Below are positions 7,948-18,609 of a stretch of DNA of 64,000 nt, piece after piece. Source of the stretch: Janthinobacterium saanense (GTDB lineage: Bacteria > Pseudomonadota > Gammaproteobacteria > Burkholderiales > Burkholderiaceae_D). Numbering within the stretch: the first letter of the stretch is position 1; each line of letters starts with the position of its first letter. The position numbers were made by a program, and so were the translations under genes. The DNA is taken from NCBI RefSeq assembly GCF_014200675.1, contig NZ_JACHCI010000012.1, positions 2,400 to 66,399 on the forward strand. The letters run 5' to 3'. The notes below the pieces were generated by a model that searched no databases, was not told where the DNA came from, and worked only from the letters and a program-made list of their open reading frames with translations.

Positions 7948-9495
7948 ATGCCCACCCGTTCCTTCCACCTCCCGACCCTGCTATTTGCCGCCAGCCTGCT
8001 GGCCGGCTGCGCGCCCCTGCCCTCGCTGGACGGCAGGGTGGCGTCAAACCGCATCGCCGACACCAGCGATACGCAGCTGGGACTGGCCATTGCCCCCATG
8101 GCCGCCCAGCACCCGGGCGTGTCCGGCATCTATGCGCTGGCCGACGGGCGCGACGCGTTTGCCGCGCGCGCCCTGCTGGCCGCTGCCGCCCAGCGCAGCC
8201 TCGACGTGCAGTACTACATCTGGCATGAAGACATCACCGGCACCCTGCTGTTCGAAGCGCTACGCCATGCCGCCGAACGGGGCGTGCGCGTGCGCCTGCT
8301 GCTCGACGATAACAACACGGCAGGCATGGACGCCACCCTGGCGCAACTGGGCCAGCAAGCCAACCTTGAAATCCGCTTATTCAATCCCTTCCAGCTGCGT
8401 AAACCTCGCGCACTGGCCTTTCTGGGCGACTTTTCGCGCCTGAACCGGCGCATGCACAATAAATCGTTCACGGCCGATAACCAGGCCACCATCGTCGGCG
8501 GGCGCAATGTGGGTGATGAATATTTTGGCGCAGCCGGCGACGTGCTGTTTTCCGACCTCGACGTGATGGTGATCGGCCCCGTGGTAGATGAAGTGTCGCA
8601 GGACTTCGACCGCTACTGGAATAGCGCCTCAGCCTATCCGGCGGCGCTGCTGCTGAAAACACCTGTCGCGAACGGTGCGACCGCCATCGAAGTCAAAGCG
8701 GGCAAAGTGGAAGACAGCGCCGCCGCGCTGGAATATGTGGCAGCGATGCGCAGCTCGCCGTTTGTGAAGCAGTTAATGGAACGCAGCCTGCCCCTGGTCT
8801 GGGCGCCTACGCGCCTGGTCAGCGACGACCCGGCCAAGGTGCTCGGCAAGGCGCGGCACGGCACGGGCGTGGCCGAGAATCTGAAAAACCTGCTGGGCGT
8901 GCCGGCAAAAGAACTGGACCTGATTTCACCGTATTTCGTACCTGGCAAATCGGGCACGCAGGCATTTGCCGACATGGCAAAGGGCGGCGTCAATGTGCGC
9001 ATCCTGACCAATGCGCTGGAAGCGACCGATGTGGCGGCCGTGCATGCCGGCTACGCCAAATGGCGCAAACCGCTACTGGAAGCCGGCGTGAGCCTGTATG
9101 AATCGCGCCGCTCGTGGGAAGAAGGCGACGCGCGCGAACACACGGGCCGCTTCGGCAGTTCCGCATCGAGCCTGCATGCAAAAACCTTTGCCGTGGATGA
9201 CCAGCGCATTTTTGTGGGCTCCTTCAACTTCGACCCGCGCTCGATCGAATTGAATACGGAAATGGGCCTGGTCATCGACAGCCCCGAACTGGCCAGCCAG
9301 CTGGGCGCCGCCATGCGCAGCACCATCCCCCAGCGCGCCTACCAGGTGCACCTGGCGCCAGACGGCTCCCTCTACTGGACCGCCCGCAGCGCCAACGGCA
9401 GCACCACGCGCTACGACACGGAGCCGGGCACCAGCGTGTGGAAGCGCATGGGCGTGTCTATCTTGTCGGTGCTGCCGATAGACTGGTTGCTGTAA
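7948..9495 (+). CDS. Phospholipase D-family lipoprotein, cardiolipin synthase-like
   Basis: This 515-aa exported protein belongs to the phospholipase D/cardiolipin synthase superfamily. It begins with a lipoprotein signal ending in the lipobox LAGC (Cys21), and Ala at +2 predicts outer-membrane anchoring. Two HKD motifs are complete: H170-x-K172 in MHNKSFTADNQATIVGGRN and H410-x-K412 in LHAKTFAVDDQRIFVGSFN. It could remodel phospholipids or cleave phosphodiesters at the envelope. It is a single gene, convergent with the phosphatase at 9502, from which it is separated by six bases. Confidence 0.88.
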   Translation: MPTRSFHLPTLLFAASLLAGCAPLPSLDGRVASNRIADTSDTQLGLAIAPMAAQHPGVSGIYALADGRDAFAARALLAAAAQRSLDVQYYIWHEDITGTLLFEALRHAAERGVRVRLLLDDNNTAGMDATLAQLGQQANLEIRLFNPFQLRKPRALAFLGDFSRLNRRMHNKSFTADNQATIVGGRNVGDEYFGAAGDVLFSDLDVMVIGPVVDEVSQDFDRYWNSASAYPAALLLKTPVANGATAIEVKAGKVEDSAAALEYVAAMRSSPFVKQLMERSLPLVWAPTRLVSDDPAKVLGKARHGTGVAENLKNLLGVPAKELDLISPYFVPGKSGTQAFADMAKGGVNVRILTNALEATDVAAVHAGYAKWRKPLLEAGVSLYESRRSWEEGDAREHTGRFGSSASSLHAKTFAVDDQRIFVGSFNFDPRSIELNTEMGLVIDSPELASQLGAAMRSTIPQRAYQVHLAPDGSLYWTARSANGSTTRYDTEPGTSVWKRMGVSILSVLPIDWLL

Positions 9496-9501
9496 GCTGT
9501 T

Positions 9502-11181
9502 TTACTTCACCGCCTCCACCAGCACCCGCCCTTCCGAGGCCGATGGCTGGCGTACGCGCAGCAAGTGGGCCAGGGTCGGGGCGATGTCGACCACTTCAGC
9601 GTACTGGCCGTAGGCGCCCGGCTTGATCCAGCGCGGGCCGAAGACCATCAGCGGCACGTTGGTGTCATAGGTGTAGGGCGAGCCGTGCGAAGTGCCGCCC
9701 ACGCCCTTGCCGAAGTACCAGGCCTGCTTCGTTACCACCATCAGGTCGCCCGACAGCTGGCGGTTCCAGGCGCGGCGCATCAGGGTGTCCATGCGCGTAG
9801 CCACGGCACCGCTTTCCATCTGCGTGCGCGTGTAGACCTGGGCCAGACCGTCCTGCTCCATCAGATAACGGGCAGCCGCGTTTTCCAGGTCGGCGCGCTT
9901 GATGCCGCTTTTTTCTGCCAGTGCATAGTCCAGGTAGATATTCGGCATAGACCAGGTCGTCACCAGCTTGTCCACGCCCAAAGCACCCGCCAGGTGCTGG
10001 TTCAGGTCAGCCGCCAGCTTGTCGCCATCGATGCGCTTGGCGGAGATGCCGCGCGCTTCCGTAAATTCAGGCACGTTGGCAAAACCATGGTCGGCCGTCA
10101 GCACCACGATCACATTGTCCATGCCGACCTTTTTATCGAGGTCGCCAAAGAAGCTGGCCAGCATGCGGTCCAGGCGCTGCAGATGGTCGTGCGACATCTT
10201 GCTTTCCGGGCCGTAGGCGTGGTTCACATAATCGTGCGCCGACAGGCTCACGCCCAGGATATCGGGCACGCCGGCCGGATTGCGGCCCAGGTTTTCGCCA
10301 TCGACGGCGGCGCGGGCAAATTCCAGGGTCAGCTCGTCGAGGAAGGGGCCGGCCTTCAGACGGCTGTAGTAATCGCCATCGAGGTTGCCGCTGTCGCTGT
10401 AATAAGAAAACGGGAAGCTGTTGCGGACGCCCGGTTTGGCCGGCACAAGATCATCACGCGCGTCGTTGACGTAGGCGCTGTCGGCCAGCAGCGGCGTCCA
10501 GCTCTTGCCGTAGTAGCGGTCTTGCGGCCTGGCCGCCTGGTAGCTTTGTACCCACTGCGGATGCTGCTGCATATAGTATGTGCTGCTGGCGAAGTTGCCA
10601 GTCTTTTCCATATACATATAGGCGGTGCCGGTCTTGCCAGCCAGCAAAATGGCGCCCCGGTCCTTGCCGGACACGGTCACGACCTTGGCCTTGTCGCCAG
10701 TCGCGTAGCGCAACTCATCGCCGAGGGTGGTCACGCGCAGCTTGGTCGGCGCCGTGCCATCGTCAGGCCTGGTTTCTTCGCCGATGTAATGGAAATTGCC
10801 GTCTTCGGTGCAATACACGGACTTTTTGGTGACGGGATCGATCCAGTTATTGCCGATCACGCCATGCTGATACGGGTAAGCGCCGGACAACACAGCCGAG
10901 TGGCCGATAGCGGTGACGGTAATGCCGTGGGCCTGGTGCGCATCGCTGAACCAGGCGCCCTGCTCCAGCAGGCGGCGGAAACCGCCCTGGCCGAACTGGT
11001 CGCGGTAGCGCGTTACCTGTTCCTGCGGCAAGCCATCGACCACCAGCACCACCACCAGTTTCGGCTGGGCAGCTTTGGCAGCAGGCGCAGCAGAAGCAGC
11101 AAACGCGTGACTGGCCGCCACGCTGGAAACCAGCAACAGCGCGTGCGCCAGTTGCCGGGAAAGGGAAAAGTTCTTGGTCAT
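9502..11181 (-). CDS. Exported alkaline phosphatase, PafA-like
   Basis: This 559-aa protein is a secreted phosphomonoesterase of the alkaline phosphatase/nucleotide pyrophosphatase superfamily. A signal peptide ends near AFA-AS (about residue 29). Asp49 in VVDGLP would bind metal and Thr90 in GITVTAIGHS is the expected nucleophile, as in PafA enzymes. The segment HGVIGNNWID (about 106-115) and the later ADHGFANVPE and TSHGSPYTYD metal sites fit the family. A clear Pho box lies about 80 bp upstream, so the gene is probably induced by phosphate starvation through PhoB. The substrate range is not determined by the sequence. Confidence 0.88.
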   Translation of the reverse strand: MTKNFSLSRQLAHALLLVSSVAASHAFAASAAPAAKAAQPKLVVVLVVDGLPQEQVTRYRDQFGQGGFRRLLEQGAWFSDAHQAHGITVTAIGHSAVLSGAYPYQHGVIGNNWIDPVTKKSVYCTEDGNFHYIGEETRPDDGTAPTKLRVTTLGDELRYATGDKAKVVTVSGKDRGAILLAGKTGTAYMYMEKTGNFASSTYYMQQHPQWVQSYQAARPQDRYYGKSWTPLLADSAYVNDARDDLVPAKPGVRNSFPFSYYSDSGNLDGDYYSRLKAGPFLDELTLEFARAAVDGENLGRNPAGVPDILGVSLSAHDYVNHAYGPESKMSHDHLQRLDRMLASFFGDLDKKVGMDNVIVVLTADHGFANVPEFTEARGISAKRIDGDKLAADLNQHLAGALGVDKLVTTWSMPNIYLDYALAEKSGIKRADLENAAARYLMEQDGLAQVYTRTQMESGAVATRMDTLMRRAWNRQLSGDLMVVTKQAWYFGKGVGGTSHGSPYTYDTNVPLMVFGPRWIKPGAYGQYAEVVDIAPTLAHLLRVRQPSASEGRVLVEAVK

Positions 11182-11243
11182 ATGCGCTCGTCTCTATAGT
11201 GTCTGTAGGGCACCAGGACGCCGCGCGCCCCTAGCCAGCGGGC

Positions 11244-11277
11244 AGGATACGCAGCCTATATGACAACATAATGACAA
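11244..11277 (-). promoter_or_regulatory. Pho box and -10 element upstream of the alkaline phosphatase
   Basis: On the minus strand, two exact TTGTCAT heptamers (11277-11271 and 11266-11260) are separated by 4 nt, the arrangement of a PhoB dimer site. TATCCT follows 10 nt downstream at 11249-11244 as a -10 element. The gene start is about 63 nt beyond. Confidence 0.8.
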
Positions 11278-11298
11278 TCAATTAACCCTTAACAGGCC

Positions 11299-11325
11299 GG
11301 GGTCGTACCCTGAGGGTACGACCCC
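11299..11325. repeat. Dispersed GGGGTC...GACCCC palindrome, copy 1
   Basis: GGGGTCGTACCC and GGGTACGACCCC form a perfect 12-bp stem with a TGA loop. Relatives lie at 25537 and 51766. It lies between two minus-strand genes and has no T-tract. Confidence 0.75.
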
Positions 11326-11354
11326 AGTCCTTGCCTTGGGCTAAAAGCCGGCAA

Positions 11355-12443
11355 TCAATCGTTCTTGATTACGATCGAAGGGAACTTGCTGGTCATGTCC
11401 TTGGCTTTTTCCGCCACCTTGATGGCGATGGTGCGGGCGATCTGTTTGTAGATCACGGCTACCGGGCCGTCCGGCTCGGCTACCACGGTCGGCGTGCCCG
11501 AATCGGTTTGCTGGCGGATCGCCATGGTCAAAGGCAAGGCGCCCAGGAATTCCGCGCCGAAGTCGGCGCACATCTTGGCGCCGCCGCCGGCGCCGAAGAT
11601 TTCTTCTGCGTGGCCGCAGTTCGAGCAGATATGCGTGCTCATGTTTTCCACCACGCCCAGGATAGGAATGCCGACTTTTTCAAACATCTTCAAACCCTTG
11701 CGCGCGTCCAGCAGCGCGATGTCTTGCGGCGTGGTCACGATCACGGCGCCCGTGACCGGCACTTTTTGCGACAGGGTCAGCTGGATATCGCCGGTGCCTG
11801 GCGGCATGTCGACGATCAAATAATCAAGGTCGCGCCAGTTGGTCTGGTCCAGCAATTGCTGCAAGGCTTGCGTGACCATCGGGCCGCGCCACACCATCGG
11901 CTCATCCGGATCGATCATGAAACCGATGGACGACACTTGCAGGCCGTGGTTTTCCATCGGCTCCATGCTCTTGCCATCCAGGGTCTTCGGCTGGCCACTG
12001 ATGCCCAGCATCATCGGTTGCGACGGTCCATAGATGTCTGCATCCAATATGCCGACGGTCGCGCCTTCGGCTGCCAGGGCCAGCGCCAGGTTGACGGCCG
12101 TGGTCGATTTGCCAACACCACCCTTGCCCGAGGCAACGGCGATGATGTTTTTGACATTGTTCATCGGCTTCAAGCCGCGCTGCACCGTGTGCGAAATGAT
12201 CTTGGACGACACGCCCACGCTGACATTGCCCACGCCCGGCAGCACGCGCAGGGCGGCCAGCACGGATTTGCGGATCAGGTCGATCTGGCTCCTGGCCGGG
12301 TAACCGAGCTCGATGTCCAGCGAAATATCGCCGCCATCGACCTTCAGATTCTTGACGGTCTTGCTGGAAACGAAATCTTTATGGGTATTGGGATCAATAA
12401 CCTGTGTCAGTGCTGCTTTGACGTCTTCTACTGTGATGCTCAT
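11355..12443 (-). CDS. apbC: Iron-sulfur cluster carrier ATPase (Mrp/NBP35 family)
   Basis: This P-loop protein carries and transfers Fe-S clusters in the cytoplasm. The 362-aa protein has an N-terminal MIP18/DUF59 domain (about residues 4-80), a deviant Walker A ASGKGGVGKSTT (about 104-115), the DADIYGPSQPMM switch, and a CSNC cysteine pair in the C-terminal third that would bind the bridging cluster. The start MSITVEDVKA was chosen over an open frame extending 39 codons upstream. It is divergent from metG, with 171 bp between. Confidence 0.93.
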   Translation of the reverse strand: MSITVEDVKAALTQVIDPNTHKDFVSSKTVKNLKVDGGDISLDIELGYPARSQIDLIRKSVLAALRVLPGVGNVSVGVSSKIISHTVQRGLKPMNNVKNIIAVASGKGGVGKSTTAVNLALALAAEGATVGILDADIYGPSQPMMLGISGQPKTLDGKSMEPMENHGLQVSSIGFMIDPDEPMVWRGPMVTQALQQLLDQTNWRDLDYLIVDMPPGTGDIQLTLSQKVPVTGAVIVTTPQDIALLDARKGLKMFEKVGIPILGVVENMSTHICSNCGHAEEIFGAGGGAKMCADFGAEFLGALPLTMAIRQQTDSGTPTVVAEPDGPVAVIYKQIARTIAIKVAEKAKDMTSKFPSIVIKND

Positions 12444-12614
12444 GACAATCTCCGGGATGTTCCTACATATGCAATAGGCGCAGTCTAGCGTAAATTTGCC
12501 GGTCGCGAGAAAGACAAAAGCGGCGCCGGCGCTTGCCATATATGTTCCGCATCTGCTCATATCGCGTTTCCGCTGTTAAAATGGCTGTTTATCCATCCCA
12601 AAAGTGCATCAATC

Positions 12615-14765
12615 ATGACTCGGAAGCTGTTCGTCACCACTGCCCTGCCTTACGCAAACGCCGCATTTCACATTGGCCACATCATGGAATACATCCAGGC
12701 CGATATCTGGGTCCGGTTCCAGCGAATGCAACGCGATGGCGCAGCGGCTCGTGAAGTGCACTTTGTAGGCGCCGACGATACGCACGGCACACCTATCATG
12801 ATTGCTGCCGAAAAAGAAGGCATCACGCCGCAGGAATTCGTCGCCAATATCGCCGCCGGCCGCGCCCAGTACCTGGACGGTTTCCATATCGCCTTTGATA
12901 ACTGGTATTCGACCGATTCGCCTGAAAACGTGGACTTATCGCAGTCGATCTACCGCAAACTGCGCGATACGGGCCTGATCGTCACGAAAACCGTCGACCG
13001 CTTCTTTGACCCCGTCAAGGGCATGTTCCTGGCCGACCGCAACATCAAGGGCGAATGCCCGAAATGCGGCGCCAAGAACCAGTATGGCGACAATTGCGAA
13101 GTGTGCGGCGCAGCTTACCAGCCAACCGACCTGGTCAATCCATTCTCGGTCTTCACCAACGCCACGCCCGTGATGAAGCCGTCGGAACAGTATTTCTTCA
13201 AGCTGTCGGACCCGCGCTGCTTTGAATTCCTGAAAGGCTGGCTGAACACGCCAGGCCGCTTGCAGCCTGAAATGGTCAACAAGGTCAGCGAATGGCTGGG
13301 TGAAGCGGGCGAAAAGCTGGCTGACTGGGACATTTCACGCGATGCGCCTTACTTCGGCATCCCGATTCCCGATGCACCGGGCAAGTTTTTCTATGTCTGG
13401 ATGGATGCGCCGGTCGGTTACCTGGCCAGCCTGAAAAACTATTGCGACAAGAAAGGCATCGATTTCGACGCCCTGCTGAACGATCCTGCTACCGAACAAA
13501 TCCATTTCATAGGCAAGGACATCGTCTCCTTCCACTTGCTGTTCTGGCCCGCCATGCTGCAGTTTGCCGGCCACCCGGTGATCGACAAACTGAAAGTCAA
13601 TGTCCACGGCTTCCTGACGGTCAACAACGAAAAAATGTCGAAGTCGCGCGGCACCGGTATTTCGCCGCTGCGCTACCTGGACCTGGGCATGAACCCGGAA
13701 TGGCTGCGCTACTACATCGCCTTCAAGCTGAACTCGAAAGTGGAAGACCTGGACTTCAACGGCGACGACTTCGTGGCCCGCGTGAACAGCGACCTGATCG
13801 GCAAATATGTGAACATCGCCAGCCGCTGCGCCGGCTTTATCGCCAAGCGTTTCGATGGCAAGCTGGCCAGCACCCTGTCGGACAGCGCGCAAGCGTGGAT
13901 CAGCCGCGCCCTGACGCATGACGTCAATGGCGTGGTCGTCGAGCGCCAGGCCAGCATCGCCCAGCACTTTGAAAACCGCGAATTCGGCAAGGCCTTGCGC
14001 GAAATCATGGAAATCGCCGACATCACCAACCAGTATGTCGATGAAAACAAACCGTGGATCCTGGCCAAGGATGCCGATAAAACGGCGGAATTGCACGATG
14101 TCTGCACCACTGCCCTGATCCTGTTCCGCCAGCTGACCATCCTGCTGTCGCCGGTACTGCCGGGCGTGGCCAAAAATGTGGCCTCGTTCCTGAACGACGA
14201 GCAATTTAGCTGGGCCGATACGCAAGTGTTTGGCGACGCCGTGTCAAACAGCATGCTGGGCCGCACCATCGGCGCCTACAGCCATTTGATGACGCGCATG
14301 GATACCAAGATGATCGAAGCGCTGTTTGATGCACCGCAAGCGGCTGCAGCTGTTCCTGCTCCGGCCACCGAAGCTGTGGCCGAGATTGCCGCCCCTGCCG
14401 CTGCCAACATCGAAGCACTGGCGCCCGAGATCAAGATCGACGATTTCCTCAAGGTCGACCTGCGTATCGCCAAAATCGTCAATTGCGAACTGGTCGACGG
14501 TTCCGACAAGCTGCTGCGCCTGACCCTGGATGCAGGCGAAGGCCGTTACCGCAATGTATTCTCGGGCATACGCTCGGCCTACCAGCCGGAAGAACTGGTC
14601 GGCAAGCTGACAGTGCTGGTGGCCAATCTGGCGCCGCGCAAGATGAAGTTCGGCATTTCCGAAGGCATGGTGATGGCGGCTTCCGCTGCTGACGAGAAAG
14701 CCAACCCTGGCATCTACATCCTGAACCCTTGGCCAGGCGCCGAACCTGGCATGCGCATACGTTAA
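12615..14765 (+). CDS. metG: Methionyl-tRNA synthetase
   Basis: MetG charges tRNA-Met. The 716-aa protein carries HIGH in [11 protein letters not shown] near the N-terminus, a zinc knuckle with CPKCG and CEVCG, and KMSKS around residue 340. After an Ala/Pro-rich linker, the C-terminal 110 residues form the tRNA-binding (OB-fold) domain, beginning about [11 protein letters not shown]. The length matches the dimeric long form of the enzyme. It overlaps nothing; the GNAT gene starts 9 nt after its stop, suggesting cotranscription. Confidence 0.96.
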   Translation: MTRKLFVTTALPYANAAFHIGHIMEYIQADIWVRFQRMQRDGAAAREVHFVGADDTHGTPIMIAAEKEGITPQEFVANIAAGRAQYLDGFHIAFDNWYSTDSPENVDLSQSIYRKLRDTGLIVTKTVDRFFDPVKGMFLADRNIKGECPKCGAKNQYGDNCEVCGAAYQPTDLVNPFSVFTNATPVMKPSEQYFFKLSDPRCFEFLKGWLNTPGRLQPEMVNKVSEWLGEAGEKLADWDISRDAPYFGIPIPDAPGKFFYVWMDAPVGYLASLKNYCDKKGIDFDALLNDPATEQIHFIGKDIVSFHLLFWPAMLQFAGHPVIDKLKVNVHGFLTVNNEKMSKSRGTGISPLRYLDLGMNPEWLRYYIAFKLNSKVEDLDFNGDDFVARVNSDLIGKYVNIASRCAGFIAKRFDGKLASTLSDSAQAWISRALTHDVNGVVVERQASIAQHFENREFGKALREIMEIADITNQYVDENKPWILAKDADKTAELHDVCTTALILFRQLTILLSPVLPGVAKNVASFLNDEQFSWADTQVFGDAVSNSMLGRTIGAYSHLMTRMDTKMIEALFDAPQAAAAVPAPATEAVAEIAAPAAANIEALAPEIKIDDFLKVDLRIAKIVNCELVDGSDKLLRLTLDAGEGRYRNVFSGIRSAYQPEELVGKLTVLVANLAPRKMKFGISEGMVMAASAADEKANPGIYILNPWPGAEPGMRIR

Positions 14766-14774
14766 GCGAGGCCA

Positions 14775-15257
14775 GTGATGCAGATCGTGGTGCGCGAAGC
14801 GAACGATGCGGATGCGCAATTGATAGCCGAGCTGACCCGCGCATCGTGGGCCGGCAAGGTTGCCGCCACCTCCAGCGGGCACCGCGAAACAACGCAGCGC
14901 GTGCTTGGAGATTTACGCAGCGGCGGCGGCTTTATCTTGCTGATCGATGGGCAGCCGGCCGGTTCCGTGCGCTGGATGCCGCTCGACAGCGAGCCGGCCA
15001 TCTGGGAAATTGCGCGCATGGGCATATTGCCCGTCTGGCGCGGCCAGCATTGTTCGCAGCAGTTGCTGGAAGCCGTGATACACCACGGCCTGGCTTGCCA
15101 GGCCGAAGAATTGCGGCTGGCGATACGCCGCGACCAGCCCAAGCTGATCGATTTTTATGCAGCTTACGGCTTTGAACTGGCCGAGGAACTGGAATATTCG
15201 CACGCCAACCGGGCCGAACCGCTGCCGATGATGATGCGCCGCACGCTACGTTATTGA
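14775..15257 (+). CDS. GNAT-family N-acetyltransferase
   Basis: This 160-aa protein has the GNAT fold. Strand beta4 and the acetyl-CoA loop correspond to IARMGILPVWRGQHCSQQLLEAVI (about residues 74-97), where the usual RxxGxG is reduced to WRGQHC. The C-terminal DFYAAYGFE is typical of the last GNAT helix and strand. Substrate is unknown. Two adjacent ATGs are possible starts. Tight spacing to metG suggests a shared transcript. Confidence 0.82.
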   Translation: MMQIVVREANDADAQLIAELTRASWAGKVAATSSGHRETTQRVLGDLRSGGGFILLIDGQPAGSVRWMPLDSEPAIWEIARMGILPVWRGQHCSQQLLEAVIHHGLACQAEELRLAIRRDQPKLIDFYAAYGFELAEELEYSHANRAEPLPMMMRRTLRY

Positions 15258-15360
15258 ATAAGTTACTTTTTAGAAATTTCCCCACAGCCAGGCGATAGTC
15301 TGCCCGCCGCTCCTTGCGGCGCGGTAAAATGGAGCTTGCTGACTTTACTCAGAAGAAAAT

Positions 15361-15570
15361 ATGAAACTGCCTGCAAAACACATGAACTACGTTTCCGACC
15401 ATACCTTGTTCATCAATGAACTGAAGGCCAAGAATCCTGCCATCGACGAAGGCCAGCGCGCCGGCCGTGCCCTGCTGTGGGACAAACCGCCCGTCAGCCT
15501 GGATGAACAGGACCGCCAGATGGCGTCGGCCGTCAAGCAACAGGCTTACGTCTACCAGAACAAGATCTAA
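15361..15570 (+). CDS. DUF3460 family protein
   Basis: This 69-aa hydrophilic protein has no known function. Its sequence matches the small DUF3460 family of betaproteobacteria, often seen beside scpA and panC as here. A purine-rich AGAAGAAAAT precedes the ATG. It is probably the first gene of a DUF3460-scpA-panC unit, with 18 nt to scpA. Confidence 0.85.
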   Translation: MKLPAKHMNYVSDHTLFINELKAKNPAIDEGQRAGRALLWDKPPVSLDEQDRQMASAVKQQAYVYQNKI

Positions 15571-15588
15571 CACCCCGGACACGGCACG

Positions 15589-16488
15589 ATGTTGCCTGAA
15601 GAGTCGGTGAGCACGCCCGAAGCTGTCGCTAGCGGCGACAGTCCCGGTAGCGACAGCGGCGAGCTTGCAACGACGGCCACGGAGGCGGCGCCTGCCGCCG
15701 ATCCGATCGCGGCCAGCATAGCCCGCCTGTATGGCGAGCCGCTGCTGCGCATGCCAACCGATCTCTACATCCCGCCGGACGCGCTGGAAATCTTCCTCGA
15801 AGCCTTCGAAGGCCCGCTGGACTTGCTGCTCTACCTGATCCGCAAGCAAAACTTCAACATTCTCGATATCCCGATGGCGCAGGTCACCCTGCAATATCTG
15901 AAATACGTCGACCAGATTCGCGTGAGCAACCTGGAACTGGCGGCCGAGTATCTGTTGATGGCGGCCATGCTGATCGAGATCAAGTCGCGCATGCTCTTGC
16001 CATCGCGCAAAAGCGAAGTCGAGGAAGATGGCGGCGATCCCCGCGCGGAACTGGTGCGCCGCCTGCTTGAATACGAGCAAATCAAGCTGGCCGCCTACGA
16101 TTTGAATACCATCCCGCAATTCGAGCGCGACTTCGTGCGCACGCAGATCTTCATCGAGCAAAGCCTGACACCCACCTGGCCCGACGTGGAAGCGGTGGAT
16201 TTGCAGCAAGCCTGGCTCGATGTGCTGAAGCGTGCCAAGCTGACCCAGCATCACCGCATCAGCCGCCAGGAATTGTCGGTGCGCGAACATATGACGAATA
16301 TTCTGCGCCGCCTGCAAAGCGCCCGCTTCGTGGAATTTGGCGACTTGTTCGACATTGCCGGCGGCGTGCCCATCGTCGTGGTTAACTTCGTGGCCTTGCT
16401 GGAACTGGCCAAGGAAACCTTGATCGAGATCACGCAAGCCGAACCATTTGCACCCATCTACGTCCGGCTGGCCTATTCGCCTGCCTGA
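15589..16488 (+). CDS. scpA: Segregation and condensation protein A
   Basis: ScpA is the kleisin subunit that binds Smc and ScpB in chromosome condensation. The 299-aa protein has a disordered Ala/Ser/Glu-rich N-terminus of about 60 residues. The conserved N-terminal domain follows, starting near EGPLDLLLYLIRKQNFNILDIP (the Smc-binding helix), and a C-terminal winged helix comes at the end. The first ATG lacks a good ribosome-binding site, so translation may start at an internal Met. scpB is not in the window. Confidence 0.93.
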   Translation: MLPEESVSTPEAVASGDSPGSDSGELATTATEAAPAADPIAASIARLYGEPLLRMPTDLYIPPDALEIFLEAFEGPLDLLLYLIRKQNFNILDIPMAQVTLQYLKYVDQIRVSNLELAAEYLLMAAMLIEIKSRMLLPSRKSEVEEDGGDPRAELVRRLLEYEQIKLAAYDLNTIPQFERDFVRTQIFIEQSLTPTWPDVEAVDLQQAWLDVLKRAKLTQHHRISRQELSVREHMTNILRRLQSARFVEFGDLFDIAGGVPIVVVNFVALLELAKETLIEITQAEPFAPIYVRLAYSPA

Positions 16489-16533
16489 TATCATCCTCCC
16501 CTTCTTACCGGCTACCGGATACCGGGGTTTTAG

Positions 16534-17385
<852 letters not shown>

Positions 17386-17406
17386 GGGTTCAGGCCGGCT
17401 TCTTCC

Positions 17407-17763
17407 CTACAAGCCGATAATCCGTTCTTCACCATCGGCTGCAAAGCTTGGGCGATGTCCCGCCATGATCGTTACATGGCGGGGCAACTCCAGCACAATC
17501 TCTTCGTCTTCCCATAATTTGCGGTGTCTGGCCGGCAGCTTCTGGCTGCGCAGCATGGCGCGCGCCTGGGCCGGGTCGGCAGCCAGCAAACGTATCGAGG
17601 TGACATGAGGTTCAGCAACTTCCAACGCCTCGTAGCGGCTGGCCAGATCGCTAGTATCTTCCGTAGTGCTAATCGATAGCACCGGCGCCTGCTCGACGCT
17701 GACGCCGCAAGCCATCAGGCAGGCGGTACTCACTGCCAATACTACAGTCTCTATTCGGCGCAT
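17407..17763 (-). CDS. Small putative lipoprotein of unknown function
   Basis: This is a 118-aa protein with a lipoprotein-type signal: a hydrophobic stretch from residue 5 ending at LMAC (Cys19). The start was moved to the internal ATG because AAGGAG lies 6 nt before it, while the longer frame lacks a signal. The mature part has no family I recognise. It is convergent with panC. Confidence 0.7.
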   Translation of the reverse strand: MRRIETVVLAVSTACLMACGVSVEQAPVLSISTTEDTSDLASRYEALEVAEPHVTSIRLLAADPAQARAMLRSQKLPARHRKLWEDEEIVLELPRHVTIMAGHRPSFAADGEERIIGL

Positions 17764-17872
17764 GTTGCGCTCCTTATTGTCGGGGTCGGGGACAGTGGAG
17801 CGATCATCGCGCAAAGCGGACCAAGACTCAATCCTTGTTACAACAAATGTTGCTGTACGTCACTAAAATAAT

Positions 17873-18394
17873 CTATCGCGCCTGCAATAACCGTCCATAG
17901 TATTGCTCTCCCTGCGACAGATGCAGCTGGAAGTCGTAGCCCTGCGCCAGCATGGACTCAAAATCAGCCTGCCTTATCTGCATGACGTAGCTATGCTGAT
18001 TCACTACCAGCCGAGACGGCTGGGCGGCTGCATACACGGCATCGCGGCCATACCACTTGCCTGGCTGATCGTGCAGCGCCGGGTAGACCTTGCCCCCTGC
18101 CTCCACCTGCCATTCCCCATCGAGCAAGATCCATACGCTGCGCGCCGCATCGCCGCTGGCGGCAATGGCCGTGCCCGGCTTGACTTCCCACTCTTTGGAA
18201 TGATTAATCACCTCGCGCAACTGTGCCGTCGTCAGACGCGTAAAAAAAGGGGTCTTGCGCAACAGATACAGGTACGTGGTCGAGGCTTGCATGGAAGCAT
18301 CCTGATGCCCGGCGTTAAAGGAATGGGCGACCTGAGCCAGCGGCATCAGCAGTGCGCCAGCGGCAAGAATGAAAGGCGACAATCGATGGGACAT
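17873..18394 (-). CDS. Exported protein with degenerate cyclic-nucleotide-binding fold
   Basis: This 173-aa protein has a signal peptide (about residues 1-25, ending AHS). The mature part resembles a Crp-type cNMP-binding domain: LRKTPFFTRLTTAQLREVI, then GTAIAASGDAARSVWILLDGEW. The phosphate-binding cassette of true cNMP binders (GE...RxA) is missing, replaced by a GKWYGRDAVY segment. A ligand role is therefore unlikely. AGGAG supports the chosen start; the longer frame lacks one. Function is unknown. Confidence 0.65.
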   Translation of the reverse strand: MSHRLSPFILAAGALLMPLAQVAHSFNAGHQDASMQASTTYLYLLRKTPFFTRLTTAQLREVINHSKEWEVKPGTAIAASGDAARSVWILLDGEWQVEAGGKVYPALHDQPGKWYGRDAVYAAAQPSRLVVNQHSYVMQIRQADFESMLAQGYDFQLHLSQGEQYYGRLLQAR

Positions 18395-18609
18395 GGTCTG
18401 CTCCTGAGTGAAGTGCTCACTATAGAGCCACCGCCGGCAACGATAAAGTGGGCTTTTCTGCCTGCACCATGCCAATCAGGCCAACAATCATTGTTATTCA
18501 GTATTGCATAGTCTGAACATTACACATGGCTTTATCCGACTGCAGATAAAGATCACAATGCAGTCACTGGCTCGCAACGTCGCAGCCCCACCACCACACA
18601 GGAGCAGAT

